DNA of 64,000 nt, from positions 2,775,470-2,839,469 of the forward strand of contig NZ_CP059557.1 of NCBI RefSeq assembly GCF_022828475.1. Reading direction: 5' to 3'. The translations under genes and the position numbers were made by a program. Numbering within the stretch: the first letter of the stretch is position 1; each line of letters starts with the position of its first letter. This stretch comes from Saccharopolyspora gloriosae (lineage in GTDB: Bacteria; Actinomycetota; Actinomycetes; Mycobacteriales; Pseudonocardiaceae). The notes under the pieces are model-generated. The model had not been told where the DNA came from and ran no database searches. It was given only the letters and a program-made list of their open reading frames with translations. Below are positions 36,570 through 44,138 of the stretch, piece by piece.

Positions 36570-37871
36570 TCAGCGTTCGGCGACGCGTTCGACGCGGCCG
36601 ACCAGCACGACGTAGGACAGGATTCCGAGCAGCGTCACCGCGGTCATGTAGGTGAAGGCCGGGGTGAAGCTGTCCTTGGTGACCAGGACGCCGATCACGA
36701 TCGGCGTCGCGATCGACGACAGGTTGCCGATGAAGTTGAACATGCCGCCGGTGAGCCCGAGCAGCCGTTCCGGTGCGAGTGCGGACACCAGCGACCAGGT
36801 GATCGAAGCGAGCCCGTTGCCGAAGAACGCCACCGACAGGAACACGATCACCAACGTCGTCGAGGCGGTGAAGCTCGCGCCGACGATCAACGTGCTCAGC
36901 ACCAGCCCGATGACGATCGGCGCTTTGCGGGCGATCCCGAGCGAGGTGCCGCGGCGCAGCAGGAAATCCGAGACCAGGCCCGAGACGAGCACCCCGACCA
37001 GGGCGGCTGCGAACGGCAACGCGGCCAGGAACCCGGACTCGATGTAGTCCATGCCGCGGTATTCCACCAGGTAGGTCGGGAACCAGGTGAGGAAGAACCA
37101 CAGCGTTGACGTCAGGCAGAACTGGCCGAGGTAGATGCCCCACAGCTTCCGCCGCCCGAGCACCGTGGCCAGGTCACCGCGAGTGATCTTGGCGCGTTTC
37201 GGCTGCTCGTCGACCAGGTCGACCAGGCCGCCGCCGGAGCTGATCAGCTCGACTTCGGCGGCGTTGGCCCGCGACTCGCGCGGTTCCCGGTAGGCGAGGT
37301 ACCAGATCGCGCCCCAGATGATCCCGACGAGGCCGGTGAGGATGAAGACCCAGTGCCAGGACACCGCGGCCTGCAACCAGGACAACACGGGGGTCAGCAT
37401 GGCGAGACCGATGAACTGCCCGGAGGTGTAGAAGCCGATGGCGGTGGCTCGTTCCCGCTCCGGGAACCACACCGTGGCGACCCGGCTGTTGATCGGGTAG
37501 GCGGGTGCCTCGAACGCGCCGACCGCGAGCCGCAGCACGATCAGCGCGACGAAGCCGCCGACCATGCCCATGAACAGCGTGGCCAGCGACCACAGTCCTA
37601 AGCACAGCGGATAGAGCACGCGCGGGCGGATCCGGTCGACCAGCCAGCCGCCGGGCAGCTGCATCGCCGCGTAGGTCCAGCCGAACGCCGACAGCAGCAG
37701 GCCCTGCTGGGACGTGGACAGGTCCATCTCCTCGGCGATGGCGGGCATCGCGATCGACAGGTTCGAACGGTCCAGGTAGTTGATCACGACGGTGCCGAAC
37801 AGCAGCACCGCGATGAGCACGCGGACGCGGGAGGCGGACCGTGCGGTCGCCGTCGTGGTGGTGTCGGCCAT
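36570..37871 (-). CDS. MFS transporter, D-galactonate/anion:cation symporter type
   Basis: About 433 residues with 12 membrane segments: NYLDRSNLSIAMPAIAEEMDLS (TM1 motif of the ACS family), GWLVDRIRPRVLYPLCLGLWSLATL, and GAFEAPAYPINSRVATVWFPERERATAIG, the glucarate/galactonate permease signature. It presumably brings D-galactonate in with a cation. ATG 37871 is used; a GTG at 37880 overlaps the DgoD stop (GTGA) and may be the real coupled start. Last gene of the dgoK-dgoA-dgoD-MFS operon. Confidence 0.87.
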   Translation of the reverse strand: MADTTTTATARSASRVRVLIAVLLFGTVVINYLDRSNLSIAMPAIAEEMDLSTSQQGLLLSAFGWTYAAMQLPGGWLVDRIRPRVLYPLCLGLWSLATLFMGMVGGFVALIVLRLAVGAFEAPAYPINSRVATVWFPERERATAIGFYTSGQFIGLAMLTPVLSWLQAAVSWHWVFILTGLVGIIWGAIWYLAYREPRESRANAAEVELISSGGGLVDLVDEQPKRAKITRGDLATVLGRRKLWGIYLGQFCLTSTLWFFLTWFPTYLVEYRGMDYIESGFLAALPFAAALVGVLVSGLVSDFLLRRGTSLGIARKAPIVIGLVLSTLIVGASFTASTTLVIVFLSVAFFGNGLASITWSLVSALAPERLLGLTGGMFNFIGNLSSIATPIVIGVLVTKDSFTPAFTYMTAVTLLGILSYVVLVGRVERVAER

Positions 37872-37876
37872 GTCGC

Positions 37877-39025
37877 TCACCACTCCGCCACGGAGCCGTC
37901 GGCGTGGCGCCACACCGGGTTGCGCCAGCGGTGCCCTTCGGCGGCGCGCTCGGCCACGTAGGGCTCGTTGATCTCGATGCCCAGGCCCGGGCCGGACGGG
38001 ATCGCGACCTGTCCGGATTCGTAGGTGAACACCGTGGGATCGACGAGGTAGTCGAGCAGGTCGTTGGAGGTGTTGTAGTGAATGCCCAGGCTCTGTTCCT
38101 GGATCGTGGCGTTGTGGCAGCCCGCGTCGATCTGCAGGCAGGCGGCCAGCGCGATCGGCCCGAGCGGGCAGTGCAGCGCCAGCGCCACGTCGTAGGCCTC
38201 CGCCATGTGCGCGATCTTGCGCGACTCGGTGATCCCACCGCAGTGCGACGGGTCGGGCTGCACGATGTCGACCGCGCCGGAAGCCAGCACCGACTTGAAA
38301 TCCCACCGCGAGTACAGCCGCTCGCCCAGCGCGATCGGGATCGGTGAATTCCGCAGCACGCCGGCGAATCCGTCCAAGTGCTCGGACAGCACCGGTTCCT
38401 CGACGAACATCAGCCGGTAGGGCTCCAGTTCGCGCAGCAGCACCTTGGCCATCGGCCGGTGCACGCGGCCGTGGAAGTCCACGCCGATGCCGATGTCGGG
38501 TCCGACGGCCTCGCGCACCGCGGCGACGTTGGCCACGCACTGGTCGACCTTGGCCCAGCTGTCGAGGTACTGGAGCTCTTCGGTGCCGTTCATCTTGACG
38601 GCGGTGAAGCCGCGGTCGACGACGGCGCTCGCGGCCTGCGCGGTTTCGGCGGGCCGGTCGCCGCCGATCCACGAGTACACCTTGATCCGCTCCCGCACCC
38701 GGCCGCCGAGCAGGTCGTGCACCGGAACTCCGAGCGTCTTGCCCCGGATGTCCCACAGCGCCTGGTCGATGCCGGCGAGCGCGCTCATGTGGATGCCGCC
38801 GCCGCGGTAGAAACCGCCGCGGTAGAGCACCGTCCACAGGTCCTCGATCCGGGACGGGTCCTGGCCGATGAGGTAGTCGGAGAGCTCGTCGACCGTGGCG
38901 GCCACCGCATCGGCGCGGCCCTCCAGGACCGGCTCGCCCCACCCGACCACACCCTCGTCGGTCTCGATCTTCAGGAACAGCCAGCGCGGCGGTACCTGGT
39001 ATGTCGTCATTGACGTGATCTTCAT
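37877..39025 (-). CDS. dgoD: D-galactonate dehydratase
   Basis: 382 residues, same length as E. coli DgoD and very similar from [25 protein letters not shown] to [16 protein letters not shown]. Metal and catalytic residues of the enolase superfamily are in the expected places: Asp183 and His185 (VDFHGR), Glu209, Glu235 (ALGER) and His285 (HCPLGP). It dehydrates D-galactonate to 2-dehydro-3-deoxy-D-galactonate. It follows dgoA after 53 nt and leads into the transporter. With the aldolase and kinase the De Ley-Doudoroff pathway is complete in one operon. Confidence 0.94.
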   Translation of the reverse strand: MKITSMTTYQVPPRWLFLKIETDEGVVGWGEPVLEGRADAVAATVDELSDYLIGQDPSRIEDLWTVLYRGGFYRGGGIHMSALAGIDQALWDIRGKTLGVPVHDLLGGRVRERIKVYSWIGGDRPAETAQAASAVVDRGFTAVKMNGTEELQYLDSWAKVDQCVANVAAVREAVGPDIGIGVDFHGRVHRPMAKVLLRELEPYRLMFVEEPVLSEHLDGFAGVLRNSPIPIALGERLYSRWDFKSVLASGAVDIVQPDPSHCGGITESRKIAHMAEAYDVALALHCPLGPIALAACLQIDAGCHNATIQEQSLGIHYNTSNDLLDYLVDPTVFTYESGQVAIPSGPGLGIEINEPYVAERAAEGHRWRNPVWRHADGSVAEW

Positions 39026-39078
39026 GGCGCTTTCTTCTCAGGAATCCGTTCGGAATTGCGGGTACTTCAGCGGCATCC

Positions 39079-39687
39079 TCACCTCGTCGCGCCGGTCCAG
39101 GCACGGCGCAGCGAGGTTGCTCGGGCGCGAACCTGTTCGGGGCGGTCGCCCGGCCGGTAGAGCGTGGAGCCGAGTCCCGCTCCGCCCGCTCCGGCCGCCT
39201 TCCACTCGGCGAGGTCGGTGTCGTCGACGCCGCCGACCGGCAGCAGTTCGACCTCGGACGGCAGGACCGCCCGCCACGCCTTCATGCCCGCGACGCCCAC
39301 CGCGTCGGCGGGGAACAGTTTGAGATGCCGCGCCCCTGCGGCGATGGCGGCGAACGCCTCGGTGGGTGTCGCCACCCCGGGATACGGCCGCATGCCCGCG
39401 TCGATCGACGCCGCGATCACGGCGGGATCGGCGTTGGGCGCCACGACGATCCGCGCGCCCGCGTCCCGTGCGCGCGGCACGTCCGCGACGTCGACGACGG
39501 TGCCGGCGCCGACCGCGCAGCGCTCACCGACCGCCGTGGCCAGCCGCTCGACGGAGGTGAACGGCGAGGGGGAGTTCAACGGCACCTCGATGGCGTCGAG
39601 ACCGGCCTCGGCGAGGACTTCGCCGACGGCCACCACGTCGTCCGGTGTGATGCCGCGCAGGATGGCGACCAGTCCGGTGCCTGCCAT
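39079..39687 (-). CDS. dgoA: 2-dehydro-3-deoxy-6-phosphogalactonate aldolase
   Basis: 202 residues, KDPG/KDPGal aldolase fold. Active-site Glu34 (AIEVPL) and Schiff-base Lys123 (HLKLFPADAVG) are present, with CAVGAGTV and APNADPAVI between. It cleaves KDPGal to pyruvate and glyceraldehyde-3-phosphate. ATG 39687 is preceded by a near-perfect AGGAGGT at the right distance. It lies between dgoK and dgoD, which fixes the galactonate rather than gluconate role. Confidence 0.92.
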   Translation of the reverse strand: MAGTGLVAILRGITPDDVVAVGEVLAEAGLDAIEVPLNSPSPFTSVERLATAVGERCAVGAGTVVDVADVPRARDAGARIVVAPNADPAVIAASIDAGMRPYPGVATPTEAFAAIAAGARHLKLFPADAVGVAGMKAWRAVLPSEVELLPVGGVDDTDLAEWKAAGAGGAGLGSTLYRPGDRPEQVRARATSLRRAWTGATR

Positions 39688-39713
39688 TGCTACCTCCTGT
39701 AGCTGGGGGTCGA

Positions 39714-40700
39714 TCAATCGGGGACGTGGTTGCCGGAAGCGCCTCGAAGTCCCGTCGAGAGCGCGATGCGCCAGAGCCCGCGTGCCGCCACGTCCTCGGT
39801 CAGCACGGTCGGGACGATGTCGTGCGCGGCCAGCGCCGTGGCGTACCGGCGGCACAGGTCCTCGGTGCCGCACAGCACCACCCGGCCCCGGCCCACGGTC
39901 GACGCCGCGTGGCCGACCTCGTCTGCGATGAGCACCCCGGAGACGTAGTCGGGCACCGATGCCGGATCGAGCAGTCCATCGAGCACGAGCGGCCGGGCGC
40001 CGAACAGTTCGGTGGACAGGCCGCGTGACGGTCCGGTTCCGGCGGCGAGGCCGCGCGCGAACGCCTCGTCGTCACGTCGCGGTTCGGTGGTCGTGCGGGC
40101 GAGGATTCCGCCGGTGGTGAGCAGGCCGAACAGCTCACCGGACATCGCCGTGGCGAACGAGACGACCTCGCCGTTGTCCACCCGCACCCACTTGCCGTGC
40201 GTACCGGGCAGGATCAGCGTGACGGGCTCGGCCGGGTCGCCCAAGACCTCGAGCGCGCCGACGATCTGAGTCTCCTCGCCGCGGATGACGTCTCCGGGGC
40301 GGCCGTCCTGGGACGGCATCCGCAGGCCCGGAACGAGGTGGGCGGCGCCCCGGCGATGCTCGACCCGCAGGAGCGCGTCGGCGCCGAAGCGGAGCTCGGC
40401 CGGGACGGTGCGGTACCCCGCTTCGGCCCAGCCCTGCGCGCTGCCGACCATGCCGCAGGCGAGCACCGGCAGCTGCGGGTGCGCGAGGACCCAATCCCCG
40501 CAAGCCGACCAGAAAGCGGCCTCGTACGCCTGAGCCCTGGCACGAGCGTCGCGGACGTTGATGCCCGCGGTGGTCGGGAGCAGGCCCAGCTCGGGCCTGC
40601 GGGTGGCGAGGATCGTGCCCTCGCCGTCGAGCAGCCAGGCGCGTTGCGCGGTGGTTCCCCAATCGAGTGCGATCAGGCTCGGAGCGCCGACGTCGGTCAT
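39714..40700 (-). CDS. dgoK: 2-dehydro-3-deoxygalactonokinase
   Basis: About 328 residues of the DgoK family: SLIALDWGTTAQRAWLLDGEG (phosphate 1), VLACGMVGSAQGWAEAGY, ILPGTHGKWVRVDNGEVVSFATAMSGELFGLL and the C-terminal VVLCGTEDLCRRYATAL. It phosphorylates KDGal at O6. ATG 40700 (MTDVG) is used; an upstream in-frame start adds three residues. First gene of the operon, 26 nt before dgoA and divergent from the IclR regulator. Confidence 0.92.
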   Translation of the reverse strand: MTDVGAPSLIALDWGTTAQRAWLLDGEGTILATRRPELGLLPTTAGINVRDARARAQAYEAAFWSACGDWVLAHPQLPVLACGMVGSAQGWAEAGYRTVPAELRFGADALLRVEHRRGAAHLVPGLRMPSQDGRPGDVIRGEETQIVGALEVLGDPAEPVTLILPGTHGKWVRVDNGEVVSFATAMSGELFGLLTTGGILARTTTEPRRDDEAFARGLAAGTGPSRGLSTELFGARPLVLDGLLDPASVPDYVSGVLIADEVGHAASTVGRGRVVLCGTEDLCRRYATALAAHDIVPTVLTEDVAARGLWRIALSTGLRGASGNHVPD

Positions 40701-40740
40701 GGGCGGCACTGTGCGAGAAGTTTCCCGATAATGCGAACAC

Positions 40741-40759
40741 GATCCCTATATGTAGGATC
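40741..40759. promoter_or_regulatory. Imperfect palindrome between dgoK and its IclR regulator
   Basis: GATCC (40741-40745) and GGATC (40755-40759) flank an AT-rich TATATGTA core in the 64-nt divergent gap, only 6 nt before the regulator's ATG. Candidate operator for autoregulation and dgo control; inference from position and symmetry. Confidence 0.45.
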
Positions 40760-40764
40760 GCTCC

Positions 40765-41535
40765 ATGGCTACCGAGGACTCGGCCGCTCCTCCCGGCACT
40801 CAGACCCTGGCCAGGGGGCTCGCGGTGGTCCGGGCCGTCGCCGACGGCGCGACCGACCTGCGCTCCCTCGTCCAGCGGACCGGCCTCGGGCGCAGCACCG
40901 CGCACCGGCTCGTGCAGCTGCTGATCCAAGAGGGATACCTGCGGACGGGACGCGACGGCTACGCGCTCGGCCCGACGCTGATCGAGCTCGGATTCCTGGC
41001 GTTGCACGGCAATCCGCTGCCGGTGGTGGCCCGGCCCGTGCTCGAAGAGCTCTCCGAACAGTTGCAGGACACCGTCCACCTCGCCGTCCGCGACGGTGCG
41101 TCGGTGCTCTACCTCGACAAGCTGCCCGGCTCGCGCGGGGCGGAGATGCGTTCGCGTATCGGGCATCGGATGCCGCTCACCCGCACCGGAGTCGGGATGG
41201 CCCTGCTGCTGGACTCGCCGCAGGAGTGGGAGCCGCTGTACCAGGCCGAGACCGCGGTGGAGCCCGGCCTGGCACGGGCCGACGACATCAAGGCGTTCAC
41301 CGCCAGGATGCGCGAGTACGTCGAGTCGCAGGTGGCGATGGACACCGAGGACAACGAACCGGGCATCCGCTGCGTCGCGGCGCCGATCCGCGACGCGGCG
41401 GGAGCTCTGGTCGGCGCGATCAGCGTGTCGGCGACCCGCCCGTACATGCCCGCGGCCCGCATGCGCGGGCTGGTCAAGGTCGTCGGCCGCAGCGCCCAGA
41501 CCATCTCGGCGTCCTTGGGGCACCGCGCGCTCTGA
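40765..41535 (+). CDS. IclR-family regulator of the galactonate operon
   Basis: 256 residues. Winged helix at about 10-70 (GTQTLARGLAVVRAVADGATDLRSLVQRTGLGRSTAHRLVQLL) and an effector domain with VHLAVRDGASVLYLDKLPGSRG, RCVAAPIRDAAGALVGAISVSATRPYM. Divergent from dgoK across a 64-nt gap, so it almost certainly controls the dgo operon, taking the place of GntR-type DgoR in E. coli. Likely ligand: galactonate or KDGal. Confidence 0.9.
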   Translation: MATEDSAAPPGTQTLARGLAVVRAVADGATDLRSLVQRTGLGRSTAHRLVQLLIQEGYLRTGRDGYALGPTLIELGFLALHGNPLPVVARPVLEELSEQLQDTVHLAVRDGASVLYLDKLPGSRGAEMRSRIGHRMPLTRTGVGMALLLDSPQEWEPLYQAETAVEPGLARADDIKAFTARMREYVESQVAMDTEDNEPGIRCVAAPIRDAAGALVGAISVSATRPYMPAARMRGLVKVVGRSAQTISASLGHRAL

Positions 41536-41568
41536 CCGAGCCCGCGAATTCCTGGTGTGCGGCCCGGT

Positions 41569-42834
41569 CTACTTCGCGGCTCGTTCCGGGCCGATGTCGG
41601 TGTCCGGGTGGGCGGCCGCCGAAGTGCGGCGGCCGCCCGTTTCCGGTGCGACGAGCCACGCGCCCAGGGCGAGCACGGCGGTCAGCGCGGTCACCCCGAA
41701 GGCCACTTCGTAGGAAATGGCGTCGGCGAGCATGCCCGTGACCAGCGGCCCGACGATCGCGCCGACATCGGAGGACATCTGGAACGCGGCCAGCACCGGG
41801 CCGCCCTTGCCCTTGCTGCCCAGGAGGTCGGCGACGGCCGCGGTCTGCGCCGGGGTGAGCAGTCCCGTGCCCACCCCGGCGACCAGCGACGCCACCAGGA
41901 ACACCGCCACTGAACCGCTGAACCCCAGCGCCGCCGTGCCGACCACCGAGATGACGAGCCCGAGCAGCGCCATCGGTTTCCGGCCGTGGCGGTCGGAGAA
42001 CCGCCCGGACAGCATGATCACCGCCGCATTGCCGACGGCGAACACCGACAGCGCCACCCCGGCCATCGCCTGCGTGGAGCGCAGCACCTCGACCACGAAC
42101 AGCGGGATCAGCGCGATGCGCACCCCGAACACCGCCCACCCGGTGCTGAAGTTCGACAGCAGCGCCGCCAGGTAGGTCCGCGACCGCAGGGCCTCCCGGA
42201 CCGTCATCGCGGGGACGTCGTCGCGCACCGGCGCGGCCAGCGTCGAGTTCCGCAGCAGCAGCCAGCCGACGAACGCGGCCAGGAACAGCGCGGCACCGTA
42301 GATCAGGAACGGCAGGCGCAGCGAGTAGCCGACCAGCAGGCTGCCGATGATCGGGCCGGAGACGTTGCCCAGCAGGAAGCTCGTCGCCCACAACCCGGAC
42401 GCCCGCCCGCGCTGCTCCGGCGGCGACAGCCGCACCAGCAGCGCCACCACGGACACGGTGAACATCGTCGAACCGGTTCCGCCGAGCGACCGGAACAGCA
42501 GCAGCTGCCAGTACGAGTCGGCGAAGGCGCAGGCCGCGCTGCTCACGCCGACGATCGACACGCCCCACACGTAGATCGGGCGCTCGCCGAACCACGCCAC
42601 CAGCCGCCCGCTGGCCGGGGCGAAGGCCAGTCGCGTGAAGGCGAACGCGCTCACGATGAACGACGTCGCGGTCACCCCCACGTCGAACGAGGTCGCGAAG
42701 GCGGGCAGCGCGGGAGAGACGATGCCCATCCCGACCGCGACGATGAAGCTGCCTGCGACGAGGATCCAGATCTCGCGCGGCAACCGTTCAACCGCTCGGA
42801 ACCCGCTTGTTCGCGTCGACTTTCCTGGCCGCAC
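41569..42834 (-). CDS. MFS transporter, drug/metabolite exporter type (DHA1)
   Basis: About 421 residues with 12 membrane segments. N-terminal LPREIWILVAGSFIVAVGMGIVSPALPAFA, loop motif GRLVAWFGERPIYVWG, motif C GNVSGPIIGSLLVG in TM5 and FSDRHGRKPMALLG in the central loop all point to a 12-TM exporter of the DHA1 type. GTG 42834 is taken as start because GAGG lies 4 nt before it; an in-frame TTG at 42888 adds 18 residues. It converges on the IclR gene with 33 nt between stops. Substrate unknown. Confidence 0.85.
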   Translation of the reverse strand: MRPGKSTRTSGFRAVERLPREIWILVAGSFIVAVGMGIVSPALPAFATSFDVGVTATSFIVSAFAFTRLAFAPASGRLVAWFGERPIYVWGVSIVGVSSAACAFADSYWQLLLFRSLGGTGSTMFTVSVVALLVRLSPPEQRGRASGLWATSFLLGNVSGPIIGSLLVGYSLRLPFLIYGAALFLAAFVGWLLLRNSTLAAPVRDDVPAMTVREALRSRTYLAALLSNFSTGWAVFGVRIALIPLFVVEVLRSTQAMAGVALSVFAVGNAAVIMLSGRFSDRHGRKPMALLGLVISVVGTAALGFSGSVAVFLVASLVAGVGTGLLTPAQTAAVADLLGSKGKGGPVLAAFQMSSDVGAIVGPLVTGMLADAISYEVAFGVTALTAVLALGAWLVAPETGGRRTSAAAHPDTDIGPERAAK

Positions 42835-42937
42835 GCCGCCTCGCTCCCGCTCGAAGAACCGGACGCGATCGCACTCCGGCCAGAGCAATAGAACCTACGC
42901 CAGGCCTTTTCCGTGTGATCTGCGTGGGTGTCCGCGT

Positions 42938-43160
42938 GGCGGGTTCTCAGTTGCTTCCTCGCTGCGGGATCTTTTTCCCGAGTGGGTCCGCCACGAGGGA
43001 AAAAGCCGTCCTCGCGAGGAAGCCACTGAGAACCCGCCGGTGGTCGGCTTTGTGAGGTGGGCTAATCGCTGCGCGATTACAAGCACGGCTTTCCCGCAAG
43101 GCACGGCCTTCGGCCGCAGAACACGGTTTCGCCGCTTGCAGGGCACTGAGCAAAAGATCA
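42938..43160. repeat. Dispersed palindromic repeat, copy 3, with a 101-nt hairpin
   Basis: GGCGGGTTCTCAG (42938-42950) is the exact inverted copy of CTGAGAACCCGCC (43026-43038). Inside, GCTTCCTCG pairs with CGAGGAAGC and a TTTTTCCC with GGGAAAAA, so almost the whole 101 nt folds into one long stem. The right half matches copies 1 and 2. Further short inverted repeats (AATCGC then GCGATT, and GGCCTTCGGCC) extend to about 43160. Confidence 0.75.
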
Positions 43161-43174
43161 GATCGGGCGGGTTT

Positions 43175-43540
43175 CTAAGCGGCTGGGAGCCAGTTTCCGT
43201 GGAAGCCGGTGGGGACGCGGACTGGCAGGTGCACTGCTGCGATGGTGTCGAGGGTGGCGGCGTCGAGGATCAGCAGGTCGCTGCGGGACTCGGCCTTGTC
43301 GTGGGCCAGGCCCAGCAGGACACCGTCGTCCTCGGCTGCGTCCGGGGAGTTCGGTTCGAAGACGAATTCGCCGATTTCCGTGCCAGTGCGGAATTCCCGT
43401 GTCGTGGTCGTTGCTCGCCGCAGGTCGTGCTTGAGCAGCGTGGTGCCCTGCTCCTGTCCGCGCCCGACCGTGGGGGCGTAGCCGTAGCGGTGCTGCCGTC
43501 CGACCAGGCGCTCGTCGACCCGGGGGAACTCCTGCGCCCG
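43175..43540 (-). pseudogene. C-terminal remnant of a carotenoid oxygenase (RPE65-type)
   Basis: About 120 residues at the C-terminus of the carotenoid cleavage dioxygenase family: EFPRVDERLVGRQHRYGYA, LKHDLRRATTTTREFRTGTEIGEFVFEP, DDGVLLGLAHDK, LLILDAATLDTIAAVHLPVRVPTGFHGNWLP. Full proteins have about 450-500 residues and four iron-binding histidines; here only the last (GFHGNW) remains. Upstream on the same strand the sequence changes abruptly into the opposite-strand remains of a TetR gene, so a deletion removed the 5' two thirds. Confidence 0.82.
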
Positions 43541-43564
43541 GTCGTCCAGGCGTTGTTCCCGCAC

Positions 43565-43930
43565 TTTCCCGCCCGGGACAACCCGCACCTCTACGACCTG
43601 ATGTTCGGTCTTCCCGCGTCAGGGGGGCACCGGGACGGTGCCGACCCGGCCACCGAGGAGCCGGACGTGTCCCAGCGGGCCTACGGGCACCTCGTGGACG
43701 CCGCGGGCCGCGCCGCCCGCGCCGGCCGGTTCCGGGATCAGGCGTCGGGTCACGCCGCCGCGCAGCTGTGGAGCATGTTGCACGGCTACGTCACCCTCGA
43801 ACTGTCCGGGCACTTCGACCGGTTCGACGACCTCGCGCAGGTGTTCATCCCGATGGCCGCCAACCTGGTCGCCGGGCTCGGCGACACGCCTGATCGCGCC
43901 GCCCGTTCCTGGGATCGCCTTCAGGGCTGA
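43565..43930 (+). pseudogene. C-terminal remnant of a TetR-family regulator
   Basis: About 120 residues of a TetR ligand-binding domain: ARDNPHLYDLMFGLP, RAYGHLVDAAGRAARAGRFR, AAAQLWSMLHGYVTLELSGHFDRFDDLAQVF. The DNA-binding half is absent; upstream the frame runs into carotenoid oxygenase DNA read backwards. It was probably divergent from, and controlled, the oxygenase gene. One deletion across the shared promoter would remove both 5' ends. Confidence 0.75.
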
Positions 43931-44138
43931 ACTTCCACCTCGGCGTGCGTCCACTGAGGACTGAGCCGCGATCACGCGGGTCGCCCGGATGTCGCATTGA
44001 CGCGCCTGCTCCCTTGACCGGTTCCGTCGACGGCTGAACACTGGCCGCCGGTCTTGATCGAATCGTTTCGACCCGTACGCGGGCGAGCCCGCGGCGGACG
44101 CAGGACGAGCCGAGGCGCAACGACGACGAAGGAGTCGC

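Noticed and set aside
42635-43560. Upstream part of the open frame that ends in the TetR remnant
   Set aside because: It crosses the MFS gene start, the palindromic repeat and oxygenase DNA in the wrong orientation. Only the part after about 43565 resembles a TetR protein.
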